Assembly (NCBI GenBank): GCA_946480595.1
Contig: CAMLKC010000034.1
Coordinates: 1 to 10,074 of the forward strand
Length of the DNA: 10,074 nt
Source: an uncultured Candidatus Saccharibacteria bacterium
Lineage (GTDB): Bacteria > Patescibacteria > Saccharimonadia > Saccharimonadales > CAMLKC01
Direction: 5' to 3'
Shown here: positions 4,031 through 10,074 of the stretch, one piece after another
Layout of the letters: each line of letters opens with the position of its first letter
Numbering within the stretch: the stretch's first letter is position 1
Program-made: the position numbers and the translations under genes
Notes under the pieces: generated by a model
What the model was told of the DNA's origin: nothing
What the model saw: the letters and a program-made list of their open reading frames with translations, nothing else
The model's database searches: none

Positions 4031-7000
4031 TTATATTTCAGCAAGGAGGTCTTCTTCGAACGCAAGCATACCCTTGTAGCTTGATTCGTAGGAGGAGGTA
4101 TCGGGGAGATCAAAGGACATAATGTGCCGCCAGACTACCGTTAGAAGCTGTCGGAACTGTTCTAGCTCTTCCCGCGTAAAGGTAGCTTCGAGCGCCAGTA
4201 CTTCTCCGCCCGGGGTCGGTTCAACGAATTGCAGCACGCCCTTTTCAAAGTCGTATTTGCTGTAGTCGCGTGAGTACTGTACGAGAAGATTATAGAACAT
4301 GAGTTGCTGACGGTATTTATGCAGCTTGATTTTTTCGTAGTCGGTTTTGCCGTTCCAGCTGCGGAGTGCCTTGCCGGTTTTGTAGTCGGTAACAGTAAGC
4401 GAATCTTCGCCTATGTCGACGAGATCGAGCGAGCCCGTCAGGTGCACATCGCCAATGCGGACATTCTGGTGGGCAAAGTTGAGCTCGGCTTTTTGGCTTC
4501 TGGTAAAGGAGGGCTGCATAATTTCTAAGAACGCACTCAGCGCGGCACTTCCCTTCTGCAGGTAAGTACTGAAGTCGGCTTCGCTCAGGCGGGCATTTTG
4601 CAGGTGTTCTTCAAAGTCGTGCAGGATATCTTCGAGCGGGCGTGCCTTGCCTGTGGCGGCAAGGTGCGTGTGTGCACGCTGTAGCGCCGCGTGCATCGCT
4701 GAACCGTAGCCGGCGCTGGCATTCATGGCCTGCGGAAAACGAAGCAGATTATTCAGTAGGAAACCCTGCGGGCCGCCGCGGGTCACGTCGAGGAAATTAT
4801 TAAGGTGAGTACTGCTGAGTTTGTAGCGTTCCAGCTGCGGCGCGATCAGCGTTTTCATAGACGCGTGAACCGGCTGGACGAGCGGCTGATACCATGCCAG
4901 CTCGGCGGCGTGGGCAAGGTCTTGCATGGTAGTGCTTGGTTTTGGCGTTTCTACCTGCCAGTCATCGCCGGTGAGGAAGCTCGCGCGCAACGTGCTTTTG
5001 CCGCCGTCATCACTCAAGCTATACGAAATAACCAGGTGCGCGCGGGCGCGTGTCATGGCGACGAAAAAGAGGCGTAGGCGCTCATCGAACGTATCACCTG
5101 AAGGAGCGAGCGGGAGGTTTTCAGGGTAGCTTATGAGCCGTGATTTGGTTCGGACGCGCTCTCCCCAGGCAGAGTCGATGGCGCCAATGACATAGACGGT
5201 ATCGTATTCGAGTCCTTTGGATTTATGTGCGGTCATGAGGCTAATGGCAGTGGAAAGCTGCTCGCTTCCCGGCCGCACGCTGGTGATAGGACTGCCGAGT
5301 TGACGGTGCAATCGTATGAACTCAAGAAATGATTGTAGCGTCGGTGTTTCGTTGGGCTGGTATTCGCGCAGCTTGCCGCGGATGGTCCGAAGCGCTTCAA
5401 GGTATGTTAGATAGGTATCGGGCGCTGCAGCGAGTTTTTCGGCCGAGAAAAAATAGCCGAACAAAGGTGAAACGAACGCGGGTTCACGGGCTTCTGGTGC
5501 CAGCTCGCCGTTGTCGTCGAATTCGGAATCGCTGGCTTGCCGTGCGAGCGGCAGGCCGATGATACGGTCTAACATTACCTCGAGTGGTTCGTGGCTAAGC
5601 TGTTGAGAAAGCTCGACAAGCCATGTTTGCAGCGGTACGAACGCCGGCGTAGTGAGCATAACTTCCATCCATTTTTGCCGGTTCTGGTGAGCGTTCAGGC
5701 TGAGCCGCCACACGTCGAGCGGCGCAAAACCAAATGCCGGGTGGGCGCAAAGTTCTGGCAGAAGTGCATCAGCTTCGTCGTGCCGCTTTTCAAACAAGGC
5801 GACGACAATCCTGGCGATATGTTCGACGAGTTTGATAACGTCAAGATCCAGGACGTTATTGCGCCGTTCGTAGTTCACCTGAATGCCGGCTTCTGCAAAG
5901 TACGGCAGCAGCGACTGGAGTTCGTGGTGGCGCCGCGCAATGACGGCGATAGAGTTTGGCGAAATGCCGGATGAGATTCGCTCGGTAATAGATTGCACAA
6001 GCCATTCGCGCTCTTCTTTTACGCTTGCAAGCTCTACTAAATGCGCGCGGCTGGACTGGTTTTGGTAGTGCGGCGTAAGGGTTTTGTCGAGTGCTTCGAT
6101 GGTATTTTCAAGCCGGTTCTGCCCCATGGAAATGACGGCTCTCGCTTCGTGCAAAATAGCACTGGTGGAGCGGTAATTGTCGGTCAGCGCAATCAGTTTG
6201 GTCTGGCTATATATATTCAAAAAGCCATTAATATTGCCAACATCGGCACCCTGAAAACTATAAATAGCCTGGTCGTCGTCGCCTACCACTAGAATGTTTG
6301 GCCGGCCTTCGTTTATCTCACTGTTTGTCAGATTGTAAAGAATACGCATCTGTGCCAGGTTGGTGTCCTGGAATTCGTCGACCATGATGTAGAGATATCG
6401 TTCTTGCAGGTTGAAACAAAGCTCGGGCGTTACTTCCATGGCGTGGACAACCTGCATGATCATATCGTCAAAGTCGAACAGCTGCTCCTCTTGCATGCGC
6501 GCGAGGTACTGGTAGTAAATGTAGCTGACCGAACGGAGCTTGGCTTGGCGGTCGCGTGCTTTTAGGATAAACTTTCCAGTTTCGTCTTTTTTAAGCCACA
6601 CGTTGCGCCAAGCGGTAATCGGTTTGGTTGAACCGTCGTCCTCGGCCGCGCTGACTGCTTGCTGGAGGCTGTCGGCGCAAATGCGAGCGAGCGATGCCAG
6701 TCCCGGAAGCGGGATTGTCTCTTCGGCTTTGACGATATGCGTCGCTACCGCGGCGAGTTGCGATATGGTTGCTTTGGAGATGCGAGGGGCGAATATTTCA
6801 GCCAAAAGCGGCTCGGCCGCTTCGATCACCTTGTCGTTGGCATCGAGTACCAGTAGCAGTTCGTCACTGGTAAGGCCGCTTTTTTTGAGTTCGGAAATAA
6901 CGGTGAGCGTGTCGCTAAGGTGCGTGTATTCACCGCTCATTTTGCCGGCCAGCGGATTGTTATAGTCGAGACTGTCGAAGATAGTGCGGAGGATTTCGTA

Positions 7001-7357
7001 GCAGCTTAACTCGTCGGCCGGCTTGAAGCTGGCGCCGCCATAAAAAAATTCGCTGTTGTGGTTGATAACTTCGGTTCCGAAGCTATGAAAGGTGTGAATG
7101 GCGACTTTGTAGGCGTCGGCGCCAATGATCTGGGAAAGGCGCTCGCGCATGGCATTCGCGCCGCTTTCGGTGAATGTGAGACAAAGAATATTTTCGGGGA
7201 GCGTGTCGGTTTTTTGCAAGATGTTGGCCGCACGCATGCTTAGTAACTCGGTCTTGCCTGTTCCTGGCCCGGCGACAACCATGACCGGGCCGTCTATGGT
7301 GTCCACCGCCTCTTTTTGTCGGGCGTTCAAATTACGGTAGCGATCGGAAAAACTCAT
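4031..7357 (-). CDS. UvrD-family helicase fused to a RecB-type nuclease
   Basis: The 1108-residue protein is an SF1A 3'-5' DNA helicase with a C-terminal PD-(D/E)XK nuclease, the arrangement of AddA, RecB and mycobacterial AdnA/AdnB, which resect double-strand breaks. Helicase motifs in order: Q motif around 10-18, Walker A AGPGTGKT (29-36), Ia LTFTESGANAM (60-70), II VDEFQDTN (326-333), III VVGDDDQAIYSFQGA (357-371), IV DNYRS (393-397), V MTAHKSKGLEYD (708-719) and VI FFVAMTRARAHL (764-775). Nuclease motifs: H889 (GSAMHAAL), D978 (GSLDLVD), D991 and K993 (DYKTGK) and QQLMFY (1017-1022). All catalytic positions look intact. No cysteines lie in the last 300 residues, so the Fe-S staple of AddB-type nucleases is absent. 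No partner subunit is visible. The start is supported by a -10 box eight bases upstream. Confidence 0.92.
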   Translation of the reverse strand: MSFSDRYRNLNARQKEAVDTIDGPVMVVAGPGTGKTELLSMRAANILQKTDTLPENILCLTFTESGANAMRERLSQIIGADAYKVAIHTFHSFGTEVINHNSEFFYGGASFKPADELSCYEILRTIFDSLDYNNPLAGKMSGEYTHLSDTLTVISELKKSGLTSDELLLVLDANDKVIEAAEPLLAEIFAPRISKATISQLAAVATHIVKAEETIPLPGLASLARICADSLQQAVSAAEDDGSTKPITAWRNVWLKKDETGKFILKARDRQAKLRSVSYIYYQYLARMQEEQLFDFDDMIMQVVHAMEVTPELCFNLQERYLYIMVDEFQDTNLAQMRILYNLTNSEINEGRPNILVVGDDDQAIYSFQGADVGNINGFLNIYSQTKLIALTDNYRSTSAILHEARAVISMGQNRLENTIEALDKTLTPHYQNQSSRAHLVELASVKEEREWLVQSITERISSGISPNSIAVIARRHHELQSLLPYFAEAGIQVNYERRNNVLDLDVIKLVEHIARIVVALFEKRHDEADALLPELCAHPAFGFAPLDVWRLSLNAHQNRQKWMEVMLTTPAFVPLQTWLVELSQQLSHEPLEVMLDRIIGLPLARQASDSEFDDNGELAPEAREPAFVSPLFGYFFSAEKLAAAPDTYLTYLEALRTIRGKLREYQPNETPTLQSFLEFIRLHRQLGSPITSVRPGSEQLSTAISLMTAHKSKGLEYDTVYVIGAIDSAWGERVRTKSRLISYPENLPLAPSGDTFDERLRLFFVAMTRARAHLVISYSLSDDGGKSTLRASFLTGDDWQVETPKPSTTMQDLAHAAELAWYQPLVQPVHASMKTLIAPQLERYKLSSTHLNNFLDVTRGGPQGFLLNNLLRFPQAMNASAGYGSAMHAALQRAHTHLAATGKARPLEDILHDFEEHLQNARLSEADFSTYLQKGSAALSAFLEIMQPSFTRSQKAELNFAHQNVRIGDVHLTGSLDLVDIGEDSLTVTDYKTGKALRSWNGKTDYEKIKLHKYRQQLMFYNLLVQYSRDYSKYDFEKGVLQFVEPTPGGEVLALEATFTREELEQFRQLLTVVWRHIMSFDLPDTSSYESSYKGMLAFEEDLLAEI

Positions 7358-7365
7358 TATCCCCT

Positions 7366-7371
7366 ATTGTA
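7366..7371 (-). promoter_or_regulatory. -10 promoter element of the UvrD-like gene
   Basis: GCTACAAT on the minus strand, with TACAAT at 7371 to 7366, eight bases before the ATG. This predicts a leaderless or nearly leaderless message. The word GCTACAATAG is repeated exactly and inverted in the opposite promoter (7448-7457). Confidence 0.5.
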
Positions 7372-7405
7372 GCGCACATTAGCCAGCCAAGGATAGCACT
7401 CCGAG

Positions 7406-7431
7406 GGTGATAGAGCTATATACTATTCACC
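7406..7431. promoter_or_regulatory. Possible operator between divergent genes
   Basis: GGTGATAG (7406-7413) and CTATTCACC (7423-7431) form an inverted repeat with one extra T, around AGCTATATA. It lies midway between the two divergent promoters and covers a TATACT sequence (7419-7424) that could be a second -10 box. A dimeric repressor site is possible; no regulator gene is adjacent. Confidence 0.35.
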
Positions 7432-7446
7432 GAGTATTTCAATAGG

Positions 7447-7455
7447 TGCTACAAT
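7447..7455 (+). promoter_or_regulatory. Extended -10 promoter of the 162-residue gene
   Basis: TGC followed by TACAAT (7450-7455), nine bases before the ATG. The AGAGG at 7456-7460 resembles a ribosome binding site but would lie mostly upstream of the predicted transcript start. Confidence 0.55.
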
Positions 7456-7464
7456 AGAGGTGTT

Positions 7465-7953
7465 ATGCGAGATGAGATCTATGACGATATGGCCCTCGAG
7501 CAGATCTGCAAAGATCGGTTCGGTGTCGATGCTGAGGTTGCTCAGGTGATTTTGCGTCAGGCAGATGTGAGCCGCAGCGCCTCTGCGACTGTGTTCTTGA
7601 CCAAGAAGAAACAGCTGCTGGTCTATGTGGATGGCCACTCCCGCCTGCTCCTTGGTGATGTCAAAAAAATTGTCGCCCGCATGGGGCTAAAGGCGGAACT
7701 GTATTTCCCGCCCAAAGGTCAGCCGGATTACTTTGATACGATTGGACGCGAAAAGTTCCGCGATGTTTTTCCGGGACGCGGGCATATTAGTGACGACGAT
7801 ATTATTTTTTATCGTACGCTCGCGCCGTACAACCCCGGTCTCGTGCTTATTAACGAAGTGAAAAACGGCGAGATTTACAAATATGACAGCGATGCCAAAA
7901 ATGACTGGCGGTTGGCTGCCAAGTTCGCTTACCGCCGCATTAAAACAAGCTAG
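7465..7953 (+). CDS. Conserved-looking protein of unknown function
   Basis: A 162-residue soluble protein with no signal peptide or membrane segment. The N-terminal half looks alpha/beta: a helical start (EIYDDMALEQICKDRFG), then strands (ATVFLTKKKQLLVYV) and a helix (DVKKIVARMG). A middle stretch rich in Pro, Gly and Asp (PPKGQPDYFD, PGRGHISDDD) precedes the strand GLVLINEV. The end is basic (YRRIKTS). Only one cysteine, C15, is present and no catalytic motif can be assigned. Codon use matches the resident genes. It is divergent from the UvrD-like gene, with which it shares a promoter region, and its stop overlaps the stop of the methyltransferase gene in a CTAG palindrome. I do not recognise the family. 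Confidence 0.75.
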   Translation: MRDEIYDDMALEQICKDRFGVDAEVAQVILRQADVSRSASATVFLTKKKQLLVYVDGHSRLLLGDVKKIVARMGLKAELYFPPKGQPDYFDTIGREKFRDVFPGRGHISDDDIIFYRTLAPYNPGLVLINEVKNGEIYKYDSDAKNDWRLAAKFAYRRIKTS

Positions 7954-9248
7954 CCTTTAAGGTCGAGAACAACTAAGTGCTCGATGTGCGGAGTACGTGG
8001 GAAAAAGTTATAGCCGCGGTGTGCGCGAATGCCGTACTTTTCCGCTAGTAGCGCCACATCACGCGCCTGTGTGACCGGGTTGCAGCTGAGGTAAATGATT
8101 CGGGCGGGTGCAACTTCAAGCAACTTTGTGACGACGTCTTCGTGAAGACCGGCTCGCGGCGGGTCAACGATGATGGTGGCTTCTGCCGTGATGTTTTCAA
8201 GCACCTGTTCGCTTGGTGCCAAGATCGCCTTGGCGGCTTTTTCTCGTTGGAGCGCAGTAATGTTACGCTCCATTTCGCGCACGGCGTGTTCGTTGATTTC
8301 TACCATGGTGACATTGTCGCCGCCGATGGTAAGACCGATCGTGCCGACACCGCTATAAAGATCGACGCTTGGCTTGCCTGGCTCGACCCATTCTTTCATG
8401 TCTAGTAGCGCCTGTTCGTAAACGGGAAGGTTGATCTGGAAAAAACCCTCGACCGCGTAGGTGAACGGAATATCAAGAATGGTATCGGTCAGTGCTGTTG
8501 TACCCCAGGCCTGCAGACGCTTGGTAATAACGCTCGCCGGGCTTTTAGGATTGCTGAAAATAAGCTCAAAACCAGCGAGGCCAAGCTGCGAGAACTCTGC
8601 TTCTGTAAATGCATCGAATGTTTCTTCCTTTACGTAAAGCTGCGCGGCGACGGTTCCCTGCCTGTCACAGCGGATAATGACTGTTTTTAGCGTATAGGCC
8701 CCGACACCGCGTTTGCGCAGGACGGCACGAAGGCGGTGCGCTGCCTCGGTAATGGCAGGCGCGGCAAGACTGGTTGTATCGACAGGAATTTTACCATGCG
8801 TTCCCCGGCGGAAGAATGCCAGATCGAGCTGGTCGGCCTCTTTGTCCCACCACCAGCTGAACTCAATTTTATTGCGGTAGCCGAATTGTTCGCCGTCGGT
8901 GTAGACGTCTATGGGCTCTGGCACGACGATGTCATGCAGTTCGAACGCTTCTTCGATGAGGGCTGCTTTGTAGTGCTGCTCGGCATCAAATGCCATGATT
9001 TGCCATGGACTGGTTGAAAGATAACTGTCGGGGTCGGTGGGCGTCACTCTTTCGGCACTAGCGGCGTGAACCTCGGTAACGATGCCTTCAACAAAACTTG
9101 ATTTGCTTTTTGTGACTTCGATCGTCACGTTTTCCTCGGGGAGACCGCCCCAAACGAATGCTTTTTTGCCGTCGTCCAACTGGCCGAGAGCTTGCCCGCC
9201 ACCAACGATTTTCTGGAGCGTGAGCGTCTTAAATAAAGGTTTTTTCAT
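7950..9248 (-). CDS. RNA m5U methyltransferase (RlmD/TrmA family)
   Basis: The 432-residue enzyme uses S-adenosylmethionine to methylate C5 of uridine in RNA. Residues 1-60 form a TRAM domain that binds RNA. The C-terminal Rossmann fold shows FFQIN (269-273), DLYSGVGTIGL (296-306), VEINE (316-320), DPPRAGL (362-368), the nucleophile C389 in YLSCNP and the base E423 in HIEHLVVLDL. The domain layout fits RlmD or RlmCD, acting on 23S rRNA, better than TrmA, which lacks TRAM, but the target cannot be read from the sequence. The four cysteines that hold a 4Fe-4S cluster in RlmD are missing: the CGGC position reads STSP (78-81) and the fourth reads S160. C194 and C389 are the only cysteines. The gene follows the Pr6Pr gene by 21 bases and has its own -10 box. 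Confidence 0.88.
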   Translation of the reverse strand: MKKPLFKTLTLQKIVGGGQALGQLDDGKKAFVWGGLPEENVTIEVTKSKSSFVEGIVTEVHAASAERVTPTDPDSYLSTSPWQIMAFDAEQHYKAALIEEAFELHDIVVPEPIDVYTDGEQFGYRNKIEFSWWWDKEADQLDLAFFRRGTHGKIPVDTTSLAAPAITEAAHRLRAVLRKRGVGAYTLKTVIIRCDRQGTVAAQLYVKEETFDAFTEAEFSQLGLAGFELIFSNPKSPASVITKRLQAWGTTALTDTILDIPFTYAVEGFFQINLPVYEQALLDMKEWVEPGKPSVDLYSGVGTIGLTIGGDNVTMVEINEHAVREMERNITALQREKAAKAILAPSEQVLENITAEATIIVDPPRAGLHEDVVTKLLEVAPARIIYLSCNPVTQARDVALLAEKYGIRAHRGYNFFPRTPHIEHLVVLDLKG

Positions 9249-9256
9249 ATCTCACC

Positions 9257-9262
9257 AGTATA
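9257..9262 (-). promoter_or_regulatory. -10 element of the methyltransferase gene
   Basis: TATACT on the minus strand (9262 to 9257), eight bases before the ATG. The -35 region would lie in the end of the Pr6Pr gene. The gene may also be read from the upstream promoter, as only 21 bases separate the two genes. Confidence 0.4.
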
Positions 9263-9269
9263 CACTACC

Positions 9270-9890
9270 TTAGTGGTTGTGAGAACGGCGGACCGAGGTT
9301 CGCAGAACAAGCGCCCAGGTGAGGAGCAGCGATCCCAGTGCAATGACAAGGCTGATGCCAATGAGATTCGGCCAGCCCGAGGCGACAGGGTCAATGAAGG
9401 GATACGGATACCAGTTGACGAAAATACCGCGGACGAGGCTGTAGGCCAAGTAAAGCATCGGGTAAACGAGCCATACCAGCGCCTTTTGAAACGACAGTCT
9501 CTTCTGCGGCGGAAAAATAAGCCAGTCAAGTAGCACGACTGCGGGCATAATGTAATGCAGCACGACATTCACAGCGGGAATCGTTGTCTGAAGGCCCTGC
9601 TCGTAGCCTGAGAGTAGCAGGACATAAATAATACCTGTCATGGTCATGTATAGCGTTAGCGCGCCGCGTAGGTATGCCACAGAGCGTCCTGACTTGCCCA
9701 GCAGAACGTATAGCCCAACCGTCACAAGAAGCAGCGCAACTAGTAGGTTGCTCTGAATGGTGAAAAAGCTAAAGAAGTTAGCGACATCACGCCCTTTGGC
9801 GATAGAATCAAACAGCTGAAGGGAGATGGCGCCGAGAGTGAGCAGGCCGGCTGCAAGGCGAATGCCGGCAAGAGGTTTCTCATATTTCAT
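9270..9890 (-). CDS. Pr6Pr-family six-span membrane protein
   Basis: A 206-residue protein with six likely membrane helices (about 8-28, 40-63, 73-94, 107-126, 137-155 and 174-196) and a basic cytoplasmic-looking tail (RRSHNH). Family marks are FFSFFTIQSNLL (39-50), HYIMPAVVLLDWLIFPP (112-128) and the NWYPYPFID segment (159-167). It resembles the Pr6Pr proteins and, more distantly, the AIG1/ADTRP proteins, whose animal members are lipid hydrolases using a membrane Thr and His. T44 and H112 are in comparable places here, which is suggestive but unproven. The bacterial function is not known to me. It is probably the first gene of a short transcription unit with the RNA methyltransferase. A -10 box six bases upstream places the transcript start on the ATG. 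Confidence 0.75.
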   Translation of the reverse strand: MKYEKPLAGIRLAAGLLTLGAISLQLFDSIAKGRDVANFFSFFTIQSNLLVALLLVTVGLYVLLGKSGRSVAYLRGALTLYMTMTGIIYVLLLSGYEQGLQTTIPAVNVVLHYIMPAVVLLDWLIFPPQKRLSFQKALVWLVYPMLYLAYSLVRGIFVNWYPYPFIDPVASGWPNLIGISLVIALGSLLLTWALVLRTSVRRSHNH

Positions 9891-9896
9891 GATTGT

Positions 9897-9902
9897 ATTG
9901 TA
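9897..9902 (-). promoter_or_regulatory. -10 element of the Pr6Pr gene
   Basis: GCGCTACAAT on the minus strand, TACAAT at 9902 to 9897, six bases before the ATG. This is the closest spacing seen here and predicts a truly leaderless transcript. The same ten bases precede the UvrD-like gene. Confidence 0.5.
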
Positions 9903-9919
9903 GCGCGACTTGCGTATTC

Positions 9920-9948
9920 TTGCCAGTTATGGTTAAGCGTGCTATAAT
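9920..9948 (+). promoter_or_regulatory. Promoter of the right-edge gene
   Basis: TTGCCA (9920-9925), a 17-base spacer ending in TGC, and TATAAT (9943-9948). It has both a near-consensus -35 box and an extended -10 box. Unlike most promoters here it makes a leader of about 17 bases carrying AGGAG. Confidence 0.75.
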
Positions 9949-9971
9949 GAAAGCTCAACAGGAGCTACTGC

Positions 9972-10074
9972 ATGCCATCTGAACGACTCTCTGCGGATAA
10001 ATCACCCGCTACTCAATGGAAAATTGAGAAAATAATCTCTGATCATCATATTGCGATTCATATCACACCCGAAG
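9972..10074 (+). CDS. N-terminal fragment of an unknown protein
   Basis: Only 34 residues are visible before the right edge, beginning MPSERLSADKSPATQWKIEK and ending with IHITPE. The start is well supported by AGGAG (9960-9964) seven bases upstream and the strong promoter at 9920-9948. The visible part has no signal peptide or membrane segment and ends in alternating hydrophobic residues (HHIAIHI), as in a beta strand. It is transcribed divergently from the Pr6Pr gene. Too little is present to name a family. Confidence 0.7.
   Translation, partial: MPSERLSADKSPATQWKIEKIISDHHIAIHITPE

Noticed and set aside
1..10074. CRISPR arrays, transposases, integrases or prophage genes
   Set aside because: No regularly spaced direct repeats and no protein with recombinase or phage motifs were found on either strand.

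Overview
The window most resembles the chromosome of a small-genome Patescibacterium, probably Candidatus Saccharibacteria (TM7). This is an inference from gene content (F1Fo epsilon subunit, a carbonic-anhydrase-like protein of the cadmium type, a UvrD helicase fused to a RecB-type nuclease, a Pr6Pr membrane protein, a cysteine-poor m5U methyltransferase), tight convergent packing, mixed-GC codon use and near-leaderless promoters. No 16S rRNA or ribosomal protein gene is present to confirm it.

Layout. Bases 1-345 hold the GC-rich tail of an unrelated membrane protein and a GC-rich hairpin. A terminator and promoter then lead into atpC (416-838), which converges on a small unknown gene (801-1127, minus). 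A divergent promoter pair serves that gene and a carbonic-anhydrase-like gene (1220-2137), which converges on a tRNA-dihydrouridine synthase (2141-3088, minus). After an unusual island (about 3110-3975) come the UvrD-nuclease gene (4031-7357, minus) and, divergently, an unknown 162-residue gene (7465-7953). The latter converges on an RNA m5U methyltransferase (7950-9248, minus), preceded by a Pr6Pr membrane protein (9270-9890, minus). A final gene begins at 9972 and runs off the edge.

Most of these genes serve housekeeping roles: RNA modification, DNA repair and ATP synthase regulation. Seven of them have a -10 box only 6-11 bases before the start codon, four with the word GCTAYAAT and four (partly overlapping) with an extended TGn, so transcripts should start at or within a few bases of the start codon. 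Terminators and stop codons are shared with or buried in the opposing gene.

The most unusual part is the island at about 3110-3975. It is GC-rich, packed with hairpins, and lies between two mixed-GC housekeeping genes. On the minus strand a strong promoter (3985-4013) leads into a tRNA-like RNA with a perfect 7-bp acceptor and a canonical T-arm, but with extra hairpin sequence in the D-loop and anticodon region. A small GC-rich ORF and a strong terminator follow. A second promoter with a Shine-Dalgarno site then serves a 32-codon ORF, ending in another large hairpin just before the dus promoter. An inverted repeat (3390-3411 and 3909-3928) brackets the middle of the island. I do not recognise the element; it may be a horizontally acquired cassette or a new structured RNA locus.
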